8,588 bases of DNA from contig ONYJ01000007.1 in NCBI GenBank assembly GCA_900322025.1, positions 1 to 8,588 of the forward strand, given 5' to 3'. The first letter of the stretch is position 1. Each line of letters opens with the position of its first letter. Of the stretch, positions 1-6,973 are shown in pieces. Below the pieces are notes generated by a model. That model was given only the letters and a program-made list of their open reading frames with translations, ran no database searches and was not told the origin of the DNA. The stretch comes from an uncultured Bacteroidales bacterium (lineage in GTDB: Bacteria > Bacteroidota > Bacteroidia > Bacteroidales > UBA932). The position numbers and the translations under genes were made by a program.

Positions 1-1070
1 GTTACAGTTGCAAGGCTCTGAGTTTCTCCACGGGTAAATATGGCGCTTCCGTGTGCGCATGGCAGGTAATCCACCTCGCACCATATAGGGCGAACATCGG
101 TTGTAGCACGCCCATCCAAACGGCGGCCTTCGTTGAGTATAAGATCGCGCATAGCCTTCTTCTCAACAGCTGAGTAATAGCGGTTTACCATAGAGGCTTT
201 CTCCTCCCTCTCCTCTTCCGGAATTGTTTGCATAAACTCTTCTTTCAGATTGTCGAACGCCTCTGCACGCTCATGTTTAGGTTTTGCAGCCTTAGCTATC
301 TCATAGCAACGCTCGTAACAGAATTTTGAACAAGCTTCGCGTAGTGCCTCATCATTTACCTCATGACAATAAGCTCTCTTTTCTCTTTTTCCTACAGCAT
401 CTGTAAGCTCTTCCAAAACAGCACAATGCCTCTTAATTTCTTCGTGAGCAAACATAATAGCTCCAAGCATAACATCTTCGCTCACTTCTTTCATTTCTCC
501 CTCCACCATCATTATGTTTTTTGAAGTAGCTCCCACCATAAGTTCCAAATCTGCTTTTTCGAGATCTTTGAAACCTGGATTGATGCAGTATTCTCCATTT
601 ATTCTGGCTACTCTAACCTCAGAGATAGGACCATTGAAAGGGATATCTGAAACTGCGAGTGCAGAAGCTGCCGCAAGACCTGCCAAAGCATCCGGCTGAG
701 TGTCTTTATCGGCAGAAATCAGATTTACGGTAACAAATACAGCTGCATGAAAATCGTCTGGGAACAAAGGTCTTAGAGCTCTGTCTATAAGCCTTGCTAT
801 CAAAATTTCATAATCACTTGCCTTGCCTTCTCTCTTCATAAAGCCACCGGGGAATCTGCCGGCGGCATAAAACTTTTCTTTGTAATCTACTTGGAGAGGA
901 AGAAAGTCCACATCTTCCTCTGCTTCTTTAGCACATGTAACGGTGGCCAACAGCATAGTTCCACCCATCTTCACTACGGCCGAGCCGTCTGCCTGCTTGG
1001 CAAGTTTTCCAGTCTCAATTTCTATAGTTCTTCCGTCTGCGAGCCGGATAGTCTTCTTAATAATATTCAT
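1..1070 (-). CDS. pnp: Polyribonucleotide nucleotidyltransferase (PNPase), N-terminal half, cut by window edge
   Basis: PNPase is a cytoplasmic 3'-to-5' exoribonuclease that degrades RNA phosphorolytically to nucleoside diphosphates. I translated 356 codons from the ATG at 1070-1068 without meeting a stop, so the gene continues past position 1. The first RNase PH-like domain opens with [20 protein letters not shown] and contains [20 protein letters not shown] (about residues 71-90), followed by [12 protein letters not shown] (93-104), the family's RNA-binding and core signature. An alpha-helical linker (about 215-305) leads into the start of the second RNase PH domain ([11 protein letters not shown] at 311-321, [13 protein letters not shown] at 340-352). 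The catalytic part of that domain and the KH and S1 domains would lie outside the window; full-length family members have roughly 700-750 residues. No Shine-Dalgarno is seen, as is usual in Bacteroidota. It lies 39 bases downstream of glyA with no promoter or terminator between, so co-transcription is inferred. Identification is very secure. Confidence 0.97.
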   Translation of the reverse strand, partial: MNIIKKTIRLADGRTIEIETGKLAKQADGSAVVKMGGTMLLATVTCAKEAEEDVDFLPLQVDYKEKFYAAGRFPGGFMKREGKASDYEILIARLIDRALRPLFPDDFHAAVFVTVNLISADKDTQPDALAGLAAASALAVSDIPFNGPISEVRVARINGEYCINPGFKDLEKADLELMVGATSKNIMMVEGEMKEVSEDVMLGAIMFAHEEIKRHCAVLEELTDAVGKREKRAYCHEVNDEALREACSKFCYERCYEIAKAAKPKHERAEAFDNLKEEFMQTIPEEEREEKASMVNRYYSAVEKKAMRDLILNEGRRLDGRATTDVRPIWCEVDYLPCAHGSAIFTRGETQSLATV

Positions 1071-1109
1071 AATAACATCTAAAGGTCTAATTCATGCAGC
1101 TTTGCAACA

Positions 1110-2390
1110 CTACCATATATTCAGAGGACGCCCAACCATAAGTTGCTCTACCTGATGGCGTACATCTGTAAGCACATTTTCGTTTGTAATGTTGTTGAGT
1201 ACCTTATCTATCAAATCTACTATATGTTTGATATCGTTTTCTTTAAGGCCTCTTGTAGTTATAGCCGGAGTACCAACTCTTATACCTGATGTCTGGAAAG
1301 GAGAGCGTGTATCAAATGGAACCATATTCTTATTTACGGTTATATCTGCCTGTACCAAAGTATTTTCCACCACCTTTCCGGTAAGATCAGGGAACTTGGT
1401 TCTGAGGTCTATAAGCATCATGTGGTTATCTGTTCCGCCACTTACTACTTTATAGCCTCTTGCCATAAATTCTTCTGCCATTACTACCGCATTCTTGTGT
1501 ACCTGCTCTACATAGGTCTTGAATTCCGGTTGCAGAGCCTCAAAGAATGCCACAGCCTTTGCAGCAATGCAGTGCTCTAACGGACCACCCTGAATACCTG
1601 GGAATACAGAAGAGTTAAGTATGGCACTCATCTTCTTGATTTCTCCCTTAGGAGTTTTCTGACCCCATGGATTTTCAAAGTCTTTACCTACCAAAATAAT
1701 TCCTCCACGAGGACCTCTTAGAGTTTTATGAGTGGTGGAAGTAACTATATGAGCATATTTTACCGGATTCTTCAATAATCCTTTTGCAATAAGCCCTGCA
1801 GGATGTGCCATATCTACCCACAAAATAGCACCTACTTTGTCTGCAATGGCACGCATTCTCTCCCAATCCCACTCTCTGGAATAAGCACTTGCACCACCTA
1901 TTATAAGTTTTGGCTTGTGCTCCAGAGCCTTTTTCTCCATATCTTCGTAGTCTATAAGGCCCGTTTCTTTATTAAGACCGTAAGCCACTGCATTGTACAT
2001 TTTGCCGGAGACATTCACCGGAGAACCATGAGTAAGGTGTCCGCCCATATCCAGATTAAGACCCATGAAAGTTTCGCCCGGGTTTATGCAAGCCATCATT
2101 ACCGCCATATTTGCCTGAGCACCAGAGTGAGGCTGCACATTGGCATACTCAGCATCAAAAAGCTTGCAGATACGGTCTATTGCCACCTGCTCAATTTTAT
2201 CTACTTCTTGGCATCCACCATAATATCTATGCCCCGGATAGCCTTCGGCATACTTATTAGTGCAAACGCTTCCAAGGGCAGCAAGTACCTGGTTGCTTAC
2301 AAAATTTTCGGAAGCTATCAATTCCACTCCTCTAGACTGACGGTTTTCCTCCCTTTTAATAAGTTCGGATATTTCGAGATCTTGTTTCAT
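1110..2390 (-). CDS. glyA: Serine hydroxymethyltransferase
   Basis: This cytoplasmic PLP enzyme interconverts serine plus tetrahydrofolate and glycine plus 5,10-methylene-tetrahydrofolate, the main entry of one-carbon units for purine, thymidylate and methionine synthesis. The 426-residue protein has the usual bacterial length and looks complete. Visible landmarks are ELIASEN (23-29), [15 protein letters not shown] (45-59), the cofactor-contacting [10 protein letters not shown] (191-200, Asp193), the PLP-lysine motif [15 protein letters not shown] (216-230, Schiff-base Lys222), and [14 protein letters not shown] (368-381), where Arg371 should bind the substrate carboxylate. No key residue is missing. 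The ATG at 2390-2388 fits the normal N-terminus ([18 protein letters not shown]). Transcription probably starts from a -7 box at 2462-2469, leaving a leader of about 65 nt that holds a hairpin. The gene is divergent from the RNA methyltransferase and probably read through into pnp. Confidence 0.98.
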   Translation of the reverse strand: MKQDLEISELIKREENRQSRGVELIASENFVSNQVLAALGSVCTNKYAEGYPGHRYYGGCQEVDKIEQVAIDRICKLFDAEYANVQPHSGAQANMAVMMACINPGETFMGLNLDMGGHLTHGSPVNVSGKMYNAVAYGLNKETGLIDYEDMEKKALEHKPKLIIGGASAYSREWDWERMRAIADKVGAILWVDMAHPAGLIAKGLLKNPVKYAHIVTSTTHKTLRGPRGGIILVGKDFENPWGQKTPKGEIKKMSAILNSSVFPGIQGGPLEHCIAAKAVAFFEALQPEFKTYVEQVHKNAVVMAEEFMARGYKVVSGGTDNHMMLIDLRTKFPDLTGKVVENTLVQADITVNKNMVPFDTRSPFQTSGIRVGTPAITTRGLKENDIKHIVDLIDKVLNNITNENVLTDVRHQVEQLMVGRPLNIW

Positions 2391-2425
2391 ATTTTATAAA
2401 TCGTTTTAATTATCAAAAAACAAAT

Positions 2426-2441
2426 AACGCCTTTCGGCATT
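2426..2441 (-). promoter_or_regulatory. Hairpin with T-rich run in the glyA leader (possible attenuator)
   Basis: Read on the minus strand, AATGCC-GAAA-GGCGTT forms a 6-bp stem (one T-G wobble) closed by a GNRA-type GAAA tetraloop. It is followed at once by ATTTGTTTTTTG (2414-2425). The structure lies between the putative glyA promoter and the start codon, 36 bases upstream of the ATG. This arrangement resembles a small intrinsic terminator inside a leader. The stem is short and the leader AT-rich, so it may be only a stabilising 5' hairpin. I match it to no known riboswitch class. Confidence 0.35.
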
Positions 2442-2461
2442 ACCCAAATCCATAAGGCTGG

Positions 2462-2469
2462 CAAATATA
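2462..2469 (-). promoter_or_regulatory. Bacteroidota -7 box for glyA
   Basis: The minus strand reads TATATTTG, a full match to the Bacteroidota sigma-ABfr -7 consensus TAnnTTTG, with the transcript expected to begin near 2455 and a leader of about 65 nt. No convincing -33 TTTG element is seen at the usual distance of about 19 bases. The expected -33 region overlaps the -7 box of the divergent methyltransferase promoter. Confidence 0.55.
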
Positions 2470-2483
2470 GCAAAATTAATTCT

Positions 2484-2491
2484 TATCTTTG
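2484..2491 (+). promoter_or_regulatory. Bacteroidota -7 box for the RNA methyltransferase gene
   Basis: TATCTTTG matches TAnnTTTG exactly. It would start transcription near 2498, giving a leader of about 48 nt before the ATG at 2546. The last three bases of the box (2489-2491, TTG) are the longest possible start codon of the downstream reading frame, which argues against initiation there. No clear -33 element was found. Confidence 0.55.
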
Positions 2492-2545
2492 AATGTAGAA
2501 CAGAAATATATTTTCAATTATTTTAGAAACATAACATCCAAAAGG

Positions 2546-3085
2546 ATGAGCAACCGTAAACTTCTTAATAGCGAATTAGGCAGAACTTCCCTTGAGGAGT
2601 TTCGCAAAACGGAAAAACTGCCACTGACAGTTATATTAGACAATGTGCGTAGTCAATTTAACATAGGCTCGGTTTTCCGCTCCTGCGATGCCTTTATTGC
2701 AGAAAAAGTTATACTCTGTGGCATTAGCGCCACACCTCCTTCGGCAGAAATCCACAAATCAGCCCTCGGTGCTGAATTTTCCGTAGAATGGGAACACTAT
2801 CAGAATACAGAAGATGCCGTTATAAAGCTAAAGGAGCAGGGTTATAAGATATTGAGCATAGAGCAAACCGAAAACTCCATACCTCTGTCAGATTTTCAAG
2901 CCTCGCCACAAGAAAAGTATGCGCTGATTTTCGGCAACGAAGTGCATGGGGTGCAGCAACAGGTGGTAGATCTCAGCCATGCCAGTATAGACATTCCTCA
3001 ATTTGGCACTAAGCACTCCATAAATGTGTCGGTATGTATAGGGGTCGTACTTTGGGAGTTTCTAAAAAAATTCGGAAAGGTTTGA
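2546..3085 (+). CDS. TrmH/SpoU-family (SPOUT) RNA 2'-O-methyltransferase
   Basis: Predicted SAM-dependent ribose 2'-O-methyltransferase acting on tRNA or rRNA in the cytoplasm. From the ATG at 2546 the protein has 179 residues, the size of a bare SPOUT domain without an N-terminal RNA-binding extension. All three SpoU motifs are present: NVRSQFNIGSVFRSCDAF (33-50, motif 1, with Asn38 and Arg45), LIFGNEVHG (127-135, motif 2, with Glu132) and IPQFGTKHSINVSVCIGVVLW (150-170, motif 3, forming the trefoil knot and SAM site, with Asn160). The frame stays open upstream to a TTG at 2489, but that TTG is part of a promoter -7 box and the extra 19 residues do not resemble the family, so I chose the ATG at 2546. 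It is divergent from glyA and 50 bases ahead of the metallopeptidase gene, which has its own -7 box. The target nucleotide cannot be told from sequence, so I give no symbol. Confidence 0.93.
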   Translation: MSNRKLLNSELGRTSLEEFRKTEKLPLTVILDNVRSQFNIGSVFRSCDAFIAEKVILCGISATPPSAEIHKSALGAEFSVEWEHYQNTEDAVIKLKEQGYKILSIEQTENSIPLSDFQASPQEKYALIFGNEVHGVQQQVVDLSHASIDIPQFGTKHSINVSVCIGVVLWEFLKKFGKV

Positions 3086-3094
3086 ACAGATTCC

Positions 3095-3102
3095 TATATT
3101 TG
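3095..3102 (+). promoter_or_regulatory. Bacteroidota -7 box for the YpfJ-like metallopeptidase gene
   Basis: TATATTTG matches TAnnTTTG in the 50-base gap between the RNA methyltransferase stop (3083-3085) and the ATG at 3136. The inferred start site is near 3109, giving a leader of about 27 nt. A -33 TTTG at the canonical spacing is not present. Because there is no terminator after the methyltransferase gene, read-through from upstream may also contribute. Confidence 0.5.
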
Positions 3103-3135
3103 TAACTCGGATTTTTAATTTAAAAGCATACTACT

Positions 3136-4017
3136 ATGAGAATGCACGGAAGAAGAACCAGCACCAATGTAGAAGATCGCAGAGGTATGTCTGGTGGAAA
3201 AGCTGCCGGTTTGGGCTTAGGCGGAATCTTAATAATAGGCCTCATTACATGGATTATGGGAGGTAACCCTTTGAGTGTACTCCAAGAAGTTGGAGCTAAT
3301 GACGGTGGCCTGCTTACCGGAGGCGGAACAGAAGTAGCCCAAGACTACCAGCCTACTGCAGAAGAGGAGGCTCTGGCAGAATTCTCCAAGCAAATACTTG
3401 CAAGCACAGAAGATGTTTGGAGTAAGATTTTCAGAGAACAGATTGGAGCCGAATACGAGCCGCCTAAAATGGTACTTTTTACCAATGCGGTTCAAACTGG
3501 CTGCGGAGGTGCCTCAAGTGCTGTAGGTCCGTTTTACTGTTCGGCAGACAAATCGTTGTACATAGATCTTTCTTTCTTCTCTCAGATGAAACAGCAACTC
3601 GGAGCAGACGGAGAATTTGCCTATGCCTATGTTATAGCTCACGAGGTAGGGCATCATGTTGAAAATCTGCTTGGAACTCTTGGCAAGGTACATCAGAAAA
3701 TGCAAACTTCAGATAAAACAACAGCCAACAACTGGAGTGTCAGGCTCGAACTTCAGGCAGACTTCTATGCCGGAGTATGGGGTCATCACGAAGATAAAAT
3801 GTTTAATTCCATAGATCAGCAAGATATTCTGAATGCCATCAACTGCTCAAAGGTTATTGGCGACGATTACTTGCAGAAGAAATCACAGGGCCGGGTAGTT
3901 CCGGATGCCTTTACTCACGGAACCAGTGCACAGAGAGAAAGATGGCTTAAACTCGGTCTTCAGACAGGCGACCTGCGATACGGCAATACCTACGATATTC
4001 CTTACAGCCAGTTATAG
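3136..4017 (+). CDS. Membrane-anchored neutral zinc metallopeptidase, YpfJ/Zn_peptidase family
   Basis: A 293-residue member of the putative neutral zinc metallopeptidase family (the YpfJ type). The N-terminus has the family's short NVEDRRGMSGG motif (11-21), followed by one glycine-rich transmembrane helix (about 24-41), then a polar acidic linker (about 52-85). The catalytic region carries AHEVGHHVENLLG (168-180), an HExxH zinc motif with His169, Glu170 and His173, and RLELQADFYAGVWGHH (203-218), whose Glu205 is the likely third ligand. Also visible are the conserved segments TGCGGASSAVGPFYCSADKSLYID (121-144, with Cys123 and Cys135) and FTHGTSAQRERW (259-270). The single helix near the N-terminus suggests a membrane-anchored protein whose catalytic domain faces the periplasm; this is inferred. 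The physiological substrate of the family is not established as far as I know. The gene converges with the secreted metalloprotease on a shared terminator. Start, length and family fit well. Confidence 0.93.
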   Translation: MRMHGRRTSTNVEDRRGMSGGKAAGLGLGGILIIGLITWIMGGNPLSVLQEVGANDGGLLTGGGTEVAQDYQPTAEEEALAEFSKQILASTEDVWSKIFREQIGAEYEPPKMVLFTNAVQTGCGGASSAVGPFYCSADKSLYIDLSFFSQMKQQLGADGEFAYAYVIAHEVGHHVENLLGTLGKVHQKMQTSDKTTANNWSVRLELQADFYAGVWGHHEDKMFNSIDQQDILNAINCSKVIGDDYLQKKSQGRVVPDAFTHGTSAQRERWLKLGLQTGDLRYGNTYDIPYSQL

Positions 4018-4138
4018 AATATTTTGGGTAAACAGGCTCATTTTTGTGTAAACAAATTTGAAGCAGAAACTACCTATTGGCACATAGGATGGCATTTCTA
4101 AAAAACATTACCCCCAAAAACATGTTTTTATGAGAAAC

Positions 4139-4176
4139 AAAAACGCAAGTGTTTATTATTAAGCACTTGCGTTTTT
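4139..4176. terminator. Bidirectional intrinsic terminator between convergent protease genes
   Basis: The stem CGCAAGTG (4144-4151) pairs perfectly with CACTTGCG (4164-4171). It extends inward by three pairs (one G-T wobble) to a 6-base loop, and outward through an A5/T5 stretch. The flanking A5 (4139-4143) and T5 (4172-4176) supply a U-run to transcripts from either side, so it can serve both the plus-strand metallopeptidase (stop at 4017) and the minus-strand protease (stop at 4243). Confidence 0.9.
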
Positions 4177-4208
4177 AGATATTTCAAAAGTCGGAAATTT
4201 ATTCACAT

Positions 4209-4236
4209 TCCGGAGCATCCTTTGCTGCTCTCCGGA
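4209..4236. repeat. Imperfect inverted repeat just past the secreted protease stop codon
   Basis: TCCGGAGCA (4209-4217) is the reverse complement of TGCT-CCGGA (4226-4236) except for a 2-base CT bulge, giving a 9-bp stem around an 8-base loop. On the minus strand it begins 6 bases beyond the TAA of the metalloprotease gene. No U-run follows, so it is not a classic terminator by itself. It could be a 3'-end stabilising hairpin ahead of the real terminator at 4139-4176. Confidence 0.55.
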
Positions 4237-4242
4237 CAAGTA

Positions 4243-6885
4243 TTAGTTGCACAAACTGCATACAGTTCCAAATTCTTCCTCGGCTATACCAGACTCGTCA
4301 TATACCCCGAATGGGATAGCTGCTGAAGTGGTGGAACGCTGCTGACGCTGGTCTGTAATAGCACGCCTTACTCTCTCATACAAGAACTGATAGTGAGCGG
4401 CATTCAAGGTGGTGGAAGTTAGATTAGAGTAAGACTTGAACTTATTCTGAATCATTTCCAGCTGACCGAGCAACATAGAAGATACATCAGAATTGCCTTT
4501 CTCCTCAGGAGTGTAGATAACTATCATGCCTCCTGTTGAATTTCCATTACCGCTACCTGTGTACATATCACAAAGCGTCTGAACATAAATCTTTTGCATC
4601 AAGCGCTTATAAGCTGCCTCTTGCGGGTCTGATGGTATTGGAGAAAAAACTATAGCGTTTATATCGTTGAAATAGCTTTCTATGGTATAAGCACTCTTGC
4701 CATTGGCCACCTCTGCCTTACACATATTATCGAGCACACGGTTATCGATGAGTTTAGACAAAGTGCCTTTATAGATGCCGCTCATAATAGTAAGCTTATC
4801 TTTCCTTGTCTTCTTAAAAATTTCATCTTTAAGTAGCCATGTAGGAGTGGTAAAGAAGTGCTTCTTGAGGAAAGTCAAAGCCTCTAACTGCTTCGACTTT
4901 GGAACATGTGTACGAATGTCGCCCGGCTCGTCTGAAAGTTTCTCCTCCGTATAAATACCGCCTATATATTTAGCTACATGGTTAATATATCTCTTATACT
5001 GAGATACCACTTGTTCATAAATATCGCCGAGGTTTGTATATGGCTCGTTAGGAGTGGCTGTCCACTTCTCTATGTTATTCATAATAACCTTCAGGTTATT
5101 TATTCCTATTTCATTACTGAGCATGTGGTTTACTCCAAGATCTTCGCTCTGGTGGCGTGGGTCTGAAGGGTCTGATTCTGTTCCAAACTTGTAAATTCCG
5201 GTAGGCTCTTTTAATTTCTCCGTAACAAGTTTTTTCAAATACTCGCTTTCCTCTTTAGGAGTCTTAAACTGAGGATAATACCTGTATCCCCACTCTATTG
5301 CCCACATATCGTAAGGACCTATGCAAGGGAAGAGGAGCTCCTGAGGAATATTGTCTTTCTCTTCTGCCAAATAGAGGAAACGGGCATAGTCCATTATAGA
5401 AGAAGCATGACCGTATTTCTTCAAGAACTCTACATTCTTCAGATTATCAACTGTATATATAGGACAATTACTACCAGCAAAATTGTGGCGTAAACCAAGG
5501 GTATGACCTACCTCATGAGAAGACACAAAGCGTATGAGTTCTCCCATAATTTCTGTAGGAAGCTTCATATTTCTTGCAATAGGGTCTGATGGAGAGCACT
5601 GTACAAAATACCAGTTGCGCAGTAGGTTCATAACATTATGATACCAGTTTATATGAGTTTCTATAATTTCTCCACTCCTTGGGTCTGACACATGAGGGCC
5701 GCTGGCATTGGCCACATCAGAAGGTTTATATACTATAGCTGAATGTGTTGCATCGTCTAAAGACCATGTAGGATCTTCCTCTGGAGTAGGAGCCATCTTT
5801 GCCATTATTGCATTCTTAAAGCCGGCTTTTTCAAAAGCAACCTGCCAATCGTTTACACCGGCAATAAGATATGGCACCCACTCTTTTGGAGTTGTAGGGT
5901 CTATGTATATAACTATCGGCTTCTGCGGTTCTACCAACTCTCCGTTGATATACTTCTGCAAATCTTCCGGTTTCGGTTCAAGCCTCCAACGGGCAGCCAA
6001 GCTTACTCTCTCCACACCCTGCGGATTTATATCAAAGTCTGTGTATCTTACAGTAAAATAGCCTACTCTCGGATCTACTATACGGCCCATCATAGGTTTC
6101 TTAGGCAACAATACCATGGAAGCGTTGTACTCGTATGTAGCGCTCTGCCCGTTTTCTTTGCCGTAAGTAATAACCGTCCTAAATTCTGTATTTATAGGAA
6201 ATGTTTTTATACCGGATACATAAGAACGGTCTTTCATTACATTCTGCAAAGAAAAATTACGCTTGCTGTATCTGTTGAAATGCAACAGAGAGTTTTCTGT
6301 TAGCAAAAAGTTTGTAACATCTACAACATTATCCTTTTTGTCTTCGCTCTGAGCCGCAATTTCAAAAGCAGCTACAATAGCCGCCATATTTGAATTAAGT
6401 ACATTCTGGCTCATACTTCCGGTAGCCCTTTCTCTCAGTTGAACCTGATGTAGGAAAATCTTGTTGCCGGGGCCCTTGGTAAATCTCACCATAGCCTCAC
6501 CCACAATATCTCCGGCATATCCGTTAAAGCCTCTACGCCCTCCTTCAGCACTCTTGGATATTCTGGAAACTAATTGAATATCTCTGCCAATTACAGAATC
6601 GTTGATGTTGATATACCATTTTTCGTCTTGATTATATACTGTGGTAAAGCCTTGCATTACCTTAGCATCTTTCTTAACAAATTTTTCCAAAGACTCCGGC
6701 CCTTTCTTCTTTGGAGGCTGGCCTTGCTGGCCGGGAGCACCGTTAGGAGCATGAACTGCAGGCGGAGCATTCTTTTGGTCTCTGTTTCTCCTCTGCGCCG
6801 ATGTTTCAACGGTGCTAAGACACAGCAAAGCAGTAATGCAGAGGGCTGACATAATGGAAGTCAGACTCACTTTTGTTGTTCTCAT
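4243..6885 (-). CDS. Secreted zinc-dependent metalloprotease, DUF5117/DUF4953 type (metzincin-like)
   Basis: An 880-residue protein of a family widespread in Bacteroidota, usually annotated as zinc-dependent metalloprotease with DUF5118, DUF5117 and DUF4953 regions. Residues 1-30 form a Sec signal peptide (basic MRTTK, a hydrophobic core, and likely cleavage after TSA-Q). A proline-, glutamine- and lysine-rich linker follows (about 31-65), then the DUF5118/5117-like region (about 66-300). The catalytic part contains DPRSGEIIETHINWYHN (401-417) and HEVGHTLGLRHN (457-468), an HExxHxxGxxH zinc motif with ligands His457, His461 and His467 and base Glu458. SSIMDY (495-500) supplies a Met-turn (Met498), as in metzincins. 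The frame is open upstream to 6933, but those 16 codons cross the promoter -7 box, and the ATG at 6885 starts the signal peptide directly. No lipobox or C-terminal sorting domain is seen, so a periplasmic or exported location is inferred. The C-terminus is oddly short and cysteine-containing (TVCSLCN). Substrate unknown. Confidence 0.92.
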   Translation of the reverse strand: MRTTKVSLTSIMSALCITALLCLSTVETSAQRRNRDQKNAPPAVHAPNGAPGQQGQPPKKKGPESLEKFVKKDAKVMQGFTTVYNQDEKWYININDSVIGRDIQLVSRISKSAEGGRRGFNGYAGDIVGEAMVRFTKGPGNKIFLHQVQLRERATGSMSQNVLNSNMAAIVAAFEIAAQSEDKKDNVVDVTNFLLTENSLLHFNRYSKRNFSLQNVMKDRSYVSGIKTFPINTEFRTVITYGKENGQSATYEYNASMVLLPKKPMMGRIVDPRVGYFTVRYTDFDINPQGVERVSLAARWRLEPKPEDLQKYINGELVEPQKPIVIYIDPTTPKEWVPYLIAGVNDWQVAFEKAGFKNAIMAKMAPTPEEDPTWSLDDATHSAIVYKPSDVANASGPHVSDPRSGEIIETHINWYHNVMNLLRNWYFVQCSPSDPIARNMKLPTEIMGELIRFVSSHEVGHTLGLRHNFAGSNCPIYTVDNLKNVEFLKKYGHASSIMDYARFLYLAEEKDNIPQELLFPCIGPYDMWAIEWGYRYYPQFKTPKEESEYLKKLVTEKLKEPTGIYKFGTESDPSDPRHQSEDLGVNHMLSNEIGINNLKVIMNNIEKWTATPNEPYTNLGDIYEQVVSQYKRYINHVAKYIGGIYTEEKLSDEPGDIRTHVPKSKQLEALTFLKKHFFTTPTWLLKDEIFKKTRKDKLTIMSGIYKGTLSKLIDNRVLDNMCKAEVANGKSAYTIESYFNDINAIVFSPIPSDPQEAAYKRLMQKIYVQTLCDMYTGSGNGNSTGGMIVIYTPEEKGNSDVSSMLLGQLEMIQNKFKSYSNLTSTTLNAAHYQFLYERVRRAITDQRQQRSTTSAAIPFGVYDESGIAEEEFGTVCSLCN

Positions 6886-6920
6886 GTATGTATTAGTTTT
6901 TAAGGTTTTGTATAACAACC

Positions 6921-6928
6921 CAAATATA
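6921..6928 (-). promoter_or_regulatory. Bacteroidota -7 box for the secreted metalloprotease gene
   Basis: The minus strand reads TATATTTG, matching TAnnTTTG, with an inferred start near 6914 and a leader of about 29 nt to the ATG at 6885. A T8 tract (6932-6939) lies just upstream of the box on the same strand. No -33 TTTG is seen at canonical spacing. The box lies in the 88-base gap after the repeat-protein gene, so the protease need not depend on read-through. Confidence 0.55.
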
Positions 6929-6973
6929 CACAAAAAAAACAGAATTCCATTGGTTTACTTTCGAACACTATAC

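Noticed and set aside
514..1155. Plus-strand open frames (514-699, 891-1082, 943-1155) over the pnp/glyA junction
   Set aside because: They lie antisense to clearly conserved pnp and glyA coding sequence, have no promoter box and resemble no protein.
1803..2399. 198-codon plus-strand open frame opposite glyA
   Set aside because: It is antisense to conserved SHMT motifs and its composition (rich in H, Y, F, I, C) is that of a shadow frame. The divergent promoter points away from it.
4073..4129. Short inverted repeats CCTAT/ATAGG (4073-4088) and the palindrome AAAAACATGTTTTT (4116-4129)
   Set aside because: 5-bp stem and AT-rich palindrome are expected by chance in such DNA; the strong terminator nearby explains the gap better.
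4089..4133. 14-codon plus-strand open frame (MAFLKNITPKNMFL) before the terminator
   Set aside because: It is too short, has no promoter or ribosome signal, and partly consists of the AAAAACATGTTTTT palindrome.
5708..6061. 117-codon plus-strand open frame inside the metalloprotease gene
   Set aside because: It is antisense to a continuous conserved frame with a catalytic motif, and no start signal was found.
6929..6973. Terminator after the repeat-protein gene
   Set aside because: A T8 tract is present on the minus strand, but I find no stem of useful length before it; only CCA/TGG and a GAATTC palindrome.
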